DNA of 64,000 bases from JACRCT01 sp036504155 (GTDB taxonomy: Bacteria > Myxococcota > Myxococcia > Myxococcales > UBA5297), in NCBI GenBank assembly GCA_036504155.1, contig DASXVQ010000043.1, positions 16,329-80,328 of the forward strand. The letters are read 5' to 3'. Every line of letters begins with the position of its first letter. Within the stretch, counting starts at the first letter, position 1. This document shows positions 14,557-22,457 of the stretch, piece by piece. The notes under the pieces are model-generated. The model had not been told where the DNA came from and made no database searches. It was given only the letters and a program-made list of their open reading frames with translations. The position numbers and the translations under genes are program-made.

Positions 14557-17124
14557 CTAGAACTTCACCGTCTCCCGGGCGCCGGCCTGCAGCGGCACGC
14601 GCTTCTCGACGGGCTTCTTGCCCGAGGTGCGCACCACGTGCTCGCCGGAGGGCAGCTTCACCGCGCACGGGAGCTTGCAGGGCTTGTCGTCGATGTAGAC
14701 CAGCCCGCGGCCCTTCACCGAGATCACCCCGAAGCCCTTCTTGAAGACCGTCCCCGCGTCCGATCCGGCTTCGGCCGCACCGGCGTCCGCGTCCGCGTCC
14801 GCGGCTGCGCCGGCCCCGGCGTCGCCGTTCGTCCTTCCTCCGTCCGTCCTCCCGCCGTCCGCAGCGGCCTGTCCGGCATCGCCCGAGGGGCTCGCGGCGG
14901 CGGTGCCTCCGTCGCCGGCCACCGCAATCCCGGCGTCCCCGACCGTCGTCGCGGCCGCCGGGGGTGGGGCCTTGGCCTGGGGCTCGGCCTGGGGCTCGGC
15001 CTTCTTCCCCGGGTCCTGCAGTTGCTGGATCTGCTGGTTGAACTGCTCCGCCTGGTCCGCGAGCCTCTTGCGGTACTCGAGGACGGTGACGACGCGGGTG
15101 GCCACGCCGGCGGCGCCCATCAACGCCACGATGAGCAGCCCCTTGAACAGCCCGCCGAAGACGGTGCCCGCGGCGGACTTCTGCTCCGCCGCCACTGCCG
15201 CGTCCGCCTCGTCGGCCTCCTGACGCGCCGCGGCGATCCCCCGCGGCGGGGTCGCCTCGTCCCAGGCGGAGTCGCCGGTCGGGTGGCGCTGTCGGCGCGG
15301 CGGCTGCGTCCCGAGGGTGGCTGCGACGTCGAGCGACTGCGTCGGCACCCGGACCTGCCCGTCGGCGACGGCGAGCAGGGACGGGGAGCTGGTCACTCGC
15401 GTCGAGTCCGCGGCCGGGACGGCCGTCAGCCGAGTCTCCTCGCGAAGCAGCGCGGGATCGACGTCGTCGGGCAGGTCGGGCACGGGCTCGGGGAAGGCGG
15501 GCTCCTCGGCCGGATACGGCTCCGGTTCGGGCTCCTGCTCCCGCTCCGGTTCGGGTTCCGGCTCGTCCGCGATGGCCGGGGCGGCGGCCACGGCCACCGC
15601 CGCTGCCATGCGCCGGTCGGCCTCCTGCTCGGCCAACGGCTTGAGCCGCACGGTCGAAGGGTTGTGCTCTTCCTCTTCTTCCAGGATCCCCCGAGGGCGG
15701 CCCGGCTTGGCGCCGGAGGTCGTCGTGTCCTCCTCCAGAGACTCGCCGAGCGACGGCAGCGGCGGGCCGGAGCGCTCTCGCGACGAAAGGAGCACGGGCG
15801 GAGCAAGGCGCGGCGGCTCGATGGCCGGCATCAGCACCGGCGGCCCGGGCCGCGGCGCCTCGGAGGCCTGGAAGAGCACGGGGGGCGCCGCCTGCGGCCG
15901 CGGCGGGCCTCCGGGGCCGGGGTGGGTCTGCGTCCGGGGCTCGTTCGGGTCGTCCGGCCCCTCGTCGAGGATGGTGCCTTGGCGCAGGAGCGGCGCGCCG
16001 ATCTGCGTCTTGGGCTGCGTCTCGCGGTCGCGGTCGCCGGCGGACGCCGAGGAGCCGATCTGCGTCTTGGGCTGCGTCTCGCGGTCGCGGTCGTCGCCGG
16101 CGGGCGCCGAGGAGCCGATCTGCGTCCTGGGCTCGGGCCCCTCGCCGTCCTGCTCCACCGGGTGGTCCGGGTCGGAGGAGTCCTCGGCGCGCTCGCGGGG
16201 GAACTCGGCGGGCTGGGCTTCGACCAGCGCCTTGAGGGTGGACGCGTCGACCTGCTCGCCGCTCGAGGCGAGGAACCGGTCCAGCGCCGCCCGCATGTCC
16301 CCGGCGGTCCGGTAGCGGCGGTCCGGGTCCTTCTCCAGCGAGCGCATCACGATGTCCGAGAGCGCGCGCGGGTAGTTGGGCAGGATGTCGACGGGCGCCG
16401 GCGGGTCCTCGTGGAGCACCGCCCACATCGAGGGGGCGTGCTGGCCGCGCTCGAAGGGCTTGATGCCGGTGGTCAGCTCGAAGAGCGTCGCGCCCAGGGC
16501 GAAGAGGTCGGCGCGGCCGTCCAGGTCCTTGCCCTTGATGTGCTCGGGCGCCATGTGCGAGACCTTGCCGCGCACCACGCCGGGCCGTGTCGTCGTCAGC
16601 CGCGCGCTGGCCCGCGCCACCCCGAAGTCGACCAGCTTCACCACGCCCTGGGCGTCGATCATGACGTTCTCGGGCGTCACGTCACGGTGGACGATGTTCA
16701 TCGGCCGGCCGTTCAGGTCGACGGCCTGGTGCGCGTAGGAGAGCGCCTCGCAGACCTCGCGGGCCACGTAGGCGGCCACCACCGGGGAGAGCCACCGGCG
16801 GCGCGCGCGGATGAGCAGCTCGAGGTCGTGGCCCTCGATGTACTCCATGGCCATGAAGAGGTGGCCGCCCTCCTGGCCCAGCTCGAAGATGCGCACCACG
16901 TTGGGGTGCGAGAGCTGGGAGGCGAGCTTGGCCTCCTGCAGGAAGAGCGAGAGGAACTCCTCCTCCTGGCTGTACTGCTCGAGCAGCTTCTTGATGACCA
17001 GCCGCTCGTGCTCCCGGCCCGGGGCGGCGGGGCAGGCGAGGTAGATCTCCGCCATGCCGCCCTTGGCGAGGCGTTTGAGGAGCCAGTACGCGCCGAAGCG
17101 TACGCGGTCCTTGAGTTCAGCCAT
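14557..17124 (-). CDS. Ser/Thr protein kinase with PEGA tail
   Basis: An 855-residue transmembrane eukaryotic-like kinase. The kinase domain (about 12-275) has the Gly-rich LAKGGMAEIYLA loop, LVIKK lysine, HRDVTPENVM catalytic loop and DFGVAR. The catalytic loop has Thr where Lys is usual, a variation common in myxobacterial kinases. A long, low-complexity cytoplasmic linker (about 280-645) contains TQIG repeats and acidic Pro/Glu runs. A transmembrane helix lies near residue 650. Outside the membrane come a coiled-coil, an Ala/Asp/Gly-rich stretch, and a C-terminal PEGA domain (GFGVISVKGRGLVYIDDKP) thought to bind cell-surface material. It probably senses the envelope and signals inward. No cognate phosphatase is adjacent. 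Confidence 0.92.
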   Translation of the reverse strand: MAELKDRVRFGAYWLLKRLAKGGMAEIYLACPAAPGREHERLVIKKLLEQYSQEEEFLSLFLQEAKLASQLSHPNVVRIFELGQEGGHLFMAMEYIEGHDLELLIRARRRWLSPVVAAYVAREVCEALSYAHQAVDLNGRPMNIVHRDVTPENVMIDAQGVVKLVDFGVARASARLTTTRPGVVRGKVSHMAPEHIKGKDLDGRADLFALGATLFELTTGIKPFERGQHAPSMWAVLHEDPPAPVDILPNYPRALSDIVMRSLEKDPDRRYRTAGDMRAALDRFLASSGEQVDASTLKALVEAQPAEFPRERAEDSSDPDHPVEQDGEGPEPRTQIGSSAPAGDDRDRETQPKTQIGSSASAGDRDRETQPKTQIGAPLLRQGTILDEGPDDPNEPRTQTHPGPGGPPRPQAAPPVLFQASEAPRPGPPVLMPAIEPPRLAPPVLLSSRERSGPPLPSLGESLEEDTTTSGAKPGRPRGILEEEEEHNPSTVRLKPLAEQEADRRMAAAVAVAAAPAIADEPEPEPEREQEPEPEPYPAEEPAFPEPVPDLPDDVDPALLREETRLTAVPAADSTRVTSSPSLLAVADGQVRVPTQSLDVAATLGTQPPRRQRHPTGDSAWDEATPPRGIAAARQEADEADAAVAAEQKSAAGTVFGGLFKGLLIVALMGAAGVATRVVTVLEYRKRLADQAEQFNQQIQQLQDPGKKAEPQAEPQAKAPPPAAATTVGDAGIAVAGDGGTAAASPSGDAGQAAADGGRTDGGRTNGDAGAGAAADADADAGAAEAGSDAGTVFKKGFGVISVKGRGLVYIDDKPCKLPCAVKLPSGEHVVRTSGKKPVEKRVPLQAGARETVKF
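15997..16133 (-). repeat. in-frame 57-60 bp tandem repeat inside the kinase gene
   Basis: Two nearly identical copies begin at 15997 and 16054, and a partial third begins at 16114. Spacing is 57 and then 60 bases, so the repeat stays in frame. It encodes 19- to 20-residue units of the form TQIGSSAxAGDRDRETQPK in the linker between the kinase domain and the membrane. The near-identity at DNA level suggests recent duplication. Confidence 0.8.
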
Positions 17125-17232
17125 TCGACCCCGATTGTCGCCCGTGCCGTGCAGCGGTCAACAAAGCTGTGGGCGAGGAGCGGCAGGCTCGCGAGCCCGC
17201 GGCGACAGGCCGGTGTGCCTGCCGGTCCCAGA

Positions 17233-19803
17233 TCAATCGGTGGGGCCCTTCAGATCCCCGGGGCTGCCGCCGGTCCAGGTGACGGTCTTCCCGCCGGCGG
17301 AGACCGACTTGCCGGCCGCGCCGGGCGCCCCGTCGCAGGCGTTGGGGGCCTTGGGGTTCTGGCCGCACAGCTTGGTCCCGGCGCCGGGCTCGCCCCAGGC
17401 GCCGCCGTCGTGGCCGGGGTTGCTCCACAGGGTCAGGTCGCCGCCGGTCTCGCCGCTGCCGCCCTTGCCGGGGTCGTAGAAGCCGCCCTTGGTCGCCGGC
17501 AGGCCGCCGTTGGCCGAGGACGGGCTGGTCCCGGCGTTGACGTAGACGCTCCCGCCGGCCGGCCCGCCGACCTGGCCCCGGCCGCCGCCGCCTCCGCCGC
17601 CCGCCTCCGCCTTGCTGGCGTTGTCGAGCCCGCCGGCGCCGCCGCCCCCGCCACCGCCGCCGCCCCAGATCTTGCCGCCGGAGTTGTCGACGGTCAGCGC
17701 GAGGTCGGTCAGCAGCGCCGTGCCGCCCGCCTGGCCGTCCGCGCCGTTGGCGGCGCCCGAGCCGCCCATGCCGCCCGCGCCGCCGGCGCCCACGAGGTAG
17801 CCGGCGTTGACGACGCTGATCGTGGTGCCCGCCGGGAAGCCGACGATCTTCACCGCCGGCAGGTCCGCGGAGGCGGAGCCCACCGTCATTCCCTGGACGA
17901 CCGTGAGCTTGACCGGCATCCCCGGCTGGAAGCCCACCGCCAGCGCCTCGGCGTAGGCGTCGTAGTTGGAGAGCGGCCGGTCGATGACCAGCTCCGGTCC
18001 GGCCAGGCACCTGTAGCCCAGGCAGTGCGGGGCGGCGGCGTTGGTGCAGTCGGCGTTCTCGTGGCAGTTGCCGGGGACGCACTGGCCTCCGGCGCAGATC
18101 GTGCCGGCCGTCTCGTTGGCGCAGGTCTGGTCGTCGGTCTTGTCGACGCAGGGCTGGCACTTGTTGTCGGAGCAGATGCCGCCGCCCTTGTCGGCGCAGT
18201 CGCCGTTGTTGTGGCAGTCGCCGTCGATGCACTTCTTGTCCTTGCAGATCTTGCCGGCCCCGCACAGGCCGTCGTCGAGGAAGTCCTCGCACTCCTTGCA
18301 CGTGTAGTTCTTGCAGACCTTGCCGCCCGCCTGGCAGTCGGACAGGTCGTGGCAGTCGCCGGTCAGGCAGCGCTTCTTGGCGCAGATCTGCCCGGAGCCG
18401 CAGAGGGCGTCCTCGGTGCGGTCGACGCAGGCGCTGCAGGTGCCCGACTTGCACACCGTGCCCAGGGTGCAGGGGGCGGGGCCGCTGCCGGTGCAGGAGT
18501 TGGCGGCGCAGGTCTTGGCCACGCAGATCTTGCCGTTGCCGCCGCACAGGTCGTCGTCGAGGGCGTCGATGCAGGCCACGCACCAGTTGACCTTGCAGAC
18601 CTGGCCGCCGGTGGTGCAGTTGGCCAGCGTGTGGCAGTTGCCGTTGGTGCACTGGCCGCCCAGGCAGATCTTGCCGGTGCCGCAGAGCGCGTCGTCGGCG
18701 ACCTCGGTGCAGGGCTGGCAGACGTTGCCCTTGCAGGCCAGCCCGTCGGCGCAGTCGGAGCTGGTGCGGCAGTTGCCGGTGATGCACAGGCTGTCGACGC
18801 AGAGCTTGCCGGCCCCGCAGGATGCGTCGTCGACCTGGTCCAGGCAGACCCCGCACTTGCCCGACTTGCAGGTGGTGCCGCCGGGGCACTCGGTGGAGGT
18901 CGTGCAGCTCTTGTACTCGCAGACGCCGGCCTTGCAGACCGCGCCGGGACCGCACAGCGCGTCGTCGCTGCCGTCGACGCAGGCGACGCACTTCTGGCCC
19001 TTGCAGACCTTGCCGCCCGAGCAGTCGCCCACCGAGTGGCACTCGCCGGAGGTGCACTGGCCGTTGAGGCAGATCTTGCCCGTGTAGCAGTAGACGTCGT
19101 CGAGGCGGTCCTGGCAGACGGCGCAGTGGTTCTCCTTGCAGATCTGCCCCTGCGAGCAGTCGTAGTTGGTGTGGCAGTTGCCCTCGACGCAGGCCTTGTT
19201 GATGCAGACCTTGCCGGCGCCGCACAGCCCGTCGTCGGCCTTGCCGGTGCACTGGGCGCAGGCGTTGGCCTTGCAGACCTGGCCGCCGGTGCAGCCGTCG
19301 GCGTCGTGGCAGGTGCCGGCGACGCAGGCGCCGGCGACGCAGATCTTGCCGGTGCCGCACAGCGCGTCGTCGGCGCCGTCCACGCAGGCCTGGCAGGCGG
19401 AGGCCTTGCAGATCTTGCCGTCGGCGCAGGTGGACGAGTCGGCGCAGCCGGAGGCGCACTTGCCGGCCTTGCAGACCTCGCCGGCGTTGGCGCAGGTCAC
19501 GCCCACGCAGGCCGCCTCGACGCACTTGCTGGAGACGCAGACCTCGCCGGTGGCACAGGTCGTCGAGCCGCAGGCGGCCGGGTAGCAGTCGCCCTTGGCG
19601 CAGTGGTTGCCGGCGCCGCAGGCGTTGCCGCAGGTGCCGCAGTTGGAGTCGTCGCCGAGCGAGACGCACTGGCCGGAGCACAGCGTGCCCGCGTCGCAGC
19701 TCGTGCCGGAGTTCGCGGGAGGCGGGCAGCCGGTGAGGCAGGCCAGCGACGCGGCCAGCAGGGCGGCGAGCCCCGCGTGGGTGGAGATGGGCTTGGCGTG
19801 CAT
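17233..19803 (-). CDS. Cys-rich repeat lipoprotein with Gly-rich C-terminal domain
   Basis: An 856-residue surface lipoprotein (signal peptide to the lipobox LACLTGC, then CPPP). Residues about 120-580 are ten consecutive units of roughly 46 residues, each with eight cysteines in the pattern CHxxxDCxxGxxCKxxxCxxC, DDALCGxGKIC and CxxGN; an eleventh copy is partial. Cysteines are probably all in disulfides. The last 250 residues change character: a beta-rich stretch, then long glycine runs (GGGGGGGGAGG, GGGGGGGRGQVGG) resembling the glycine-rich, polyproline-II-type domains of phage tail adhesins. The layout suggests an extended adhesive or protective surface protein. ATG 19803 follows a GAGGAGG ribosome site. 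The function is not known. Confidence 0.88.
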   Translation of the reverse strand: MHAKPISTHAGLAALLAASLACLTGCPPPANSGTSCDAGTLCSGQCVSLGDDSNCGTCGNACGAGNHCAKGDCYPAACGSTTCATGEVCVSSKCVEAACVGVTCANAGEVCKAGKCASGCADSSTCADGKICKASACQACVDGADDALCGTGKICVAGACVAGTCHDADGCTGGQVCKANACAQCTGKADDGLCGAGKVCINKACVEGNCHTNYDCSQGQICKENHCAVCQDRLDDVYCYTGKICLNGQCTSGECHSVGDCSGGKVCKGQKCVACVDGSDDALCGPGAVCKAGVCEYKSCTTSTECPGGTTCKSGKCGVCLDQVDDASCGAGKLCVDSLCITGNCRTSSDCADGLACKGNVCQPCTEVADDALCGTGKICLGGQCTNGNCHTLANCTTGGQVCKVNWCVACIDALDDDLCGGNGKICVAKTCAANSCTGSGPAPCTLGTVCKSGTCSACVDRTEDALCGSGQICAKKRCLTGDCHDLSDCQAGGKVCKNYTCKECEDFLDDGLCGAGKICKDKKCIDGDCHNNGDCADKGGGICSDNKCQPCVDKTDDQTCANETAGTICAGGQCVPGNCHENADCTNAAAPHCLGYRCLAGPELVIDRPLSNYDAYAEALAVGFQPGMPVKLTVVQGMTVGSASADLPAVKIVGFPAGTTISVVNAGYLVGAGGAGGMGGSGAANGADGQAGGTALLTDLALTVDNSGGKIWGGGGGGGGGAGGLDNASKAEAGGGGGGGRGQVGGPAGGSVYVNAGTSPSSANGGLPATKGGFYDPGKGGSGETGGDLTLWSNPGHDGGAWGEPGAGTKLCGQNPKAPNACDGAPGAAGKSVSAGGKTVTWTGGSPGDLKGPTD
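18067..19446 (-). repeat. ten 46-residue Cys-rich coding repeats
   Basis: The stretch codes for ten units averaging 46 residues (about 138 bases) with eight cysteines each. Units differ considerably in sequence while cysteine spacing is kept, so the array is old and maintained by selection at protein level rather than by recent DNA duplication. Confidence 0.8.
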
Positions 19804-19911
19804 CGGGGCGGGCCTCCTCGGGGTGCCGGCGGAAGGGCCGATTCTCGCGGGAGGGAGCGCGTGCTGGCAAGGCGCCTAGAATGCCTGGAGATTCCAGCCA
19901 CGGAGGCCCCC

Positions 19912-20304
19912 ATGCGCAGCGCCACGGTTGCAGCCCTCTTCTTCGCCCTGGCGGTGCCCGGTTTGGCGCGCGCCCAGTCGGACCAGACCGGCGAGCTCTT
20001 CAGGACCAGCCACGGCCTCAGCGAGATCGTCCGCGTCAACGCCCAGGGCTGCGCCGCGACGGCCAAGGAGGTGAAGGCCTACCGCACGCGCAAGCTGGAC
20101 GGCTTCAACAAGCAGAAGGCCGCGACCAAGGCCTGGCTGGGCAAGCTCGACCAGAACGGGCAGAAGGCCTACCTGGAGCGCAACAAGCAGCAGATCATGC
20201 GCAACGCGACCGAGTCGGCCGAGGCGCTCAACCGCTTCTCGAACGGCTGCAAGAAGGAGGCGCCCGCGGTCCGCGCCGTCATGACGGAGTTCAACTTCCA
20301 GTAG
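19912..20304 (+). CDS. small secreted helical protein, unknown function
   Basis: A 130-residue protein with a cleavable signal peptide (MRSATVAALFFALAVPGLARA) and a mature domain that is helical and basic. It has two cysteines (NAQGCAAT and SNGCKKEA) that may pair. A CGGAGG ribosome site lies directly before the ATG at 19912; an in-frame upstream start is not needed. The 3' end overlaps the convergent hydrolase gene by 14 bases. I do not recognise the family. Confidence 0.7.
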   Translation: MRSATVAALFFALAVPGLARAQSDQTGELFRTSHGLSEIVRVNAQGCAATAKEVKAYRTRKLDGFNKQKAATKAWLGKLDQNGQKAYLERNKQQIMRNATESAEALNRFSNGCKKEAPAVRAVMTEFNFQ

Positions 20305-21466
20305 GTGCGGTCCACCAGCGCGTCGGCGCGGCGGAGATGGAAGACGGCGCCGCCGAGGGCCGGAAGGGCTCGCCGATGCGCGGCGCGACCACCGAGGTCC
20401 CGGTGGCCTTGGCCGCCTCCAGGAACTGGTCGATCGGCTCGTCCCAGGGGTGCAGCCCGAGGTTGAAGGTGCCCCAGTGGATGGGCATCAGCAGCCGGCC
20501 GTTCAGGTCGCGGTGCGCGGTCATGGCGTTCTTGGGGCCGAGGTGGATGAGCCCCCAGTTCTCGTGGAACGCGCCGATCTCCAGCATCGTGAGGTCGAAC
20601 GGCCCGTAGCGCCTGCCGATGTCGGCCATGGCCGCGTCCAGCCCGCCGTCGCCGCCGAAGTACACGCGCTTGGCGGCGCCGGTGAGCACCCACGAGGCCC
20701 ACTGCGTCTTGTTGCGGTCGAAGAGTCCGCGGCTGGAGAAGTGCCGCGAGGGGGCGCAGACGAGCTTGAGCTTGCCGCCGGCCGCCGAGTCCTCCTCCCA
20801 CCAATCGTGCTCGTGGATGCGCGAGGGCTCGACGCCCCACCTCTCGAGGTGAGCCCCGACGCCGAGCGGCACGAAGAAGGGCACGTTGGGCTGCGCCTTG
20901 GCCAGGGTCTGGATGGCGGCCTTGTCCAGGTGGTCGTAGTGGTCGTGCGAGACGGCGATGGCCGCCAGCTCCGGGACCTGGTCGATGGGCAGCGGCACCG
21001 GCTGGAAGCGCTTCGGCCCCGCCCAGCGCGAAGGCGAGCTGCGCTCGGCCCACATCGGGTCGAAGAGCACGCGCTGGCCCTCGATCTCCACCAGCACCGT
21101 GGAGTGGCCGAGCCAGGTGACCCGCAGGTCGTCCGCCGGCGGGGCGTCGAAGGTGGCGCGCGTGGCCGGGGTGGTCGGCAGCGGCGCGTCGGGGACGCGG
21201 CGGCCGCCGAGCGCGAGGAACTCGGCCAGGATCTTGACGCTCTTGCCCGGGACCATCACCGAGGTCTCGGAGAGGTTCTGGAAGACGCCGTCCCGGAAGT
21301 GGGGGGACTTGAGGATGCGCTCGAGACGCGCGCCGGAAGGGGATGCGCCCATGGTCGAAAGGTACTCGCTGGAGTGGATGAAGCCGAGCAGGCCAAGACC
21401 CAGGACGATCAGCAGGAGCCGGCTGAGCGCCTTCGACCCGCGGCGGAACCTGGAGGGATTGGCCAT
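20291..21466 (-). CDS. metallo-beta-lactamase-fold hydrolase (NAPE-PLD/UlaG-like)
   Basis: A 391-residue protein anchored by an N-terminal hydrophobic segment (LLLIVLGLGLLGFIHSSEYL). The metallo-beta-lactamase domain shows VTWLGHSTVLVEIEG, RVLFDPMWAERSSP, the metal-binding VSHDHYDHLD (HxHxDH), a following His in CAPSRHFSSRG, YFGGDGG, and a C-terminal MPIHWGTF. These match the bacterial N-acyl-phosphatidylethanolamine phospholipase D-like / UlaG-like group, so a membrane-associated phosphodiesterase acting on a lipid or lipid-derived substrate is likely but unproven. ATG 21466 is chosen because it starts the hydrophobic anchor; the frame remains open further upstream without protein-like sequence. 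Confidence 0.87.
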   Translation of the reverse strand: MANPSRFRRGSKALSRLLLIVLGLGLLGFIHSSEYLSTMGASPSGARLERILKSPHFRDGVFQNLSETSVMVPGKSVKILAEFLALGGRRVPDAPLPTTPATRATFDAPPADDLRVTWLGHSTVLVEIEGQRVLFDPMWAERSSPSRWAGPKRFQPVPLPIDQVPELAAIAVSHDHYDHLDKAAIQTLAKAQPNVPFFVPLGVGAHLERWGVEPSRIHEHDWWEEDSAAGGKLKLVCAPSRHFSSRGLFDRNKTQWASWVLTGAAKRVYFGGDGGLDAAMADIGRRYGPFDLTMLEIGAFHENWGLIHLGPKNAMTAHRDLNGRLLMPIHWGTFNLGLHPWDEPIDQFLEAAKATGTSVVAPRIGEPFRPSAAPSSISAAPTRWWTAPTGS

Positions 21467-21545
21467 GCGGCGACAAGGATAGCGGCGGCCGCGCCGGCCT
21501 CCACTACAATCTCCAGCCACACCCTCCAGACCGAGGTCCCCGACC

Positions 21546-22073
21546 GTGGTGAAGATCGGCTTCTCGACCGCCAGGAACAACCCCGCCTCCTTCCTCATCC
21601 GGGAGATCTCCGGCTCGAAGGCGAGCCACGCCTGGCTGCTGCTGCGCGTGGAGCCCTTCGGACACGAATTCGTCTTCGAAGCCTCGGAGTGGGGCGTGCG
21701 CCTGATGCCCTGGGGAACCTTCCGCCGCCAGAACCGCATCGTCGCGGTCTTCGAGCCCCAGGTCCCGCTGGACCCGGTGATGCCGAAGGCGGGCGAGCTG
21801 CTGGGCGCCTACTACGACTTCAAGGGGCTGGTGGGGATGGCCTTCGTCATCTTCGGCCGCTGGCTCAAGCGCAAGTGGCGCAACCCCTTCAACACCGCGA
21901 AGGCCATGTGGTGCTCGGAGCTCGTCGCCCACGTGCTCAAGTGGGCGGCCCACCCCGGAGTCGAGTCGCTCATGCCCACGCGCACCAGCCCCCAGGACCT
22001 GCTCGATCTGCTGCGCGCGCTCAACGCCAAGGACATCACCGAGGAAGAGGTGCGCCGGAAGCTCGCAGCATGA
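21546..22073 (+). CDS. papain-like amidase/peptidase (YiiX/C92-like)
   Basis: A 175-residue cytoplasmic or peripheral protein. SKASHAWLLLR supplies a probable catalytic His, EASEWGVRLMPW an acidic residue, and KAMWCSELVAHVL the probable nucleophilic Cys. The order His then Cys, with WCSELV, is that of circularly permuted NlpC/P60-type papain-fold enzymes such as YiiX. The substrate could be peptidoglycan, lipid or a phage-related target. The start is a GTG at 21546 (a second GTG at 21549 is possible). The stop overlaps the next gene's start as ATGA. Confidence 0.75.
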   Translation: MVKIGFSTARNNPASFLIREISGSKASHAWLLLRVEPFGHEFVFEASEWGVRLMPWGTFRRQNRIVAVFEPQVPLDPVMPKAGELLGAYYDFKGLVGMAFVIFGRWLKRKWRNPFNTAKAMWCSELVAHVLKWAAHPGVESLMPTRTSPQDLLDLLRALNAKDITEEEVRRKLAA

Positions 22074-22399
22074 AGACCCCGACCGCCGAGCGGCTGACCG
22101 CTGCGGGCCTGGCTCGAGTCAGCCACGCGGAGCTGCGCCGCGAGGCCCAGGCGGCGCTCGAGCGCGGCGAGGAGGTGCGGCTGCTCGAAGGCCGGTCAGA
22201 GGGGCAGCCCGTGCAGACCGTCGTCCTCGGCAGGCAGGGCAAGGCCGGGCAGTCGCTGGGCCAGACCGCGCTCTGGGGCGACTGGCTGGACGGCCGGCTG
22301 CACACGGCGGACGGCGGCCACATGCTCGACCGCGACGGGCGGTGCACCTGCCAGGCGTGCGATCTGGCTGCCGGCTACTTCGGCGACGACGACGAGTAG
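22070..22399 (+). CDS. small unknown protein coupled to the amidase gene
   Basis: A 109-residue hydrophilic protein whose ATG overlaps the amidase stop by four bases, implying translational coupling. It has no signal peptide or membrane segment. The C-terminus contains a Cys pair (CTCQAC) and an acidic tail (GDDDE). Two histidines (RLHTADGGHML) precede the cysteines, so a metal site is conceivable. I do not recognise the family. Confidence 0.65.
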   Translation: MKTPTAERLTAAGLARVSHAELRREAQAALERGEEVRLLEGRSEGQPVQTVVLGRQGKAGQSLGQTALWGDWLDGRLHTADGGHMLDRDGRCTCQACDLAAGYFGDDDE

Positions 22400-22457
22400 A
22401 GCCCGGCGGCGATCTTCTTGCCTCGACCCATCGCTGGAGCGCCGCGCCCGTCTGGAC

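Noticed and set aside
17186..17197. Perfect 12-base palindrome GGCTCGCGAGCC-like site before the kinase start
   Set aside because: GC-rich palindromes are frequent in this DNA and no second copy or motif supports an operator.
14638..20304. A very long open frame on the plus strand antisense to the kinase and Cys-rich genes
   Set aside because: GC-rich codon use keeps the antisense frame open; its translation is Arg/Gly/Leu-rich without domains, while the minus-strand genes show clear domains and ribosome sites.
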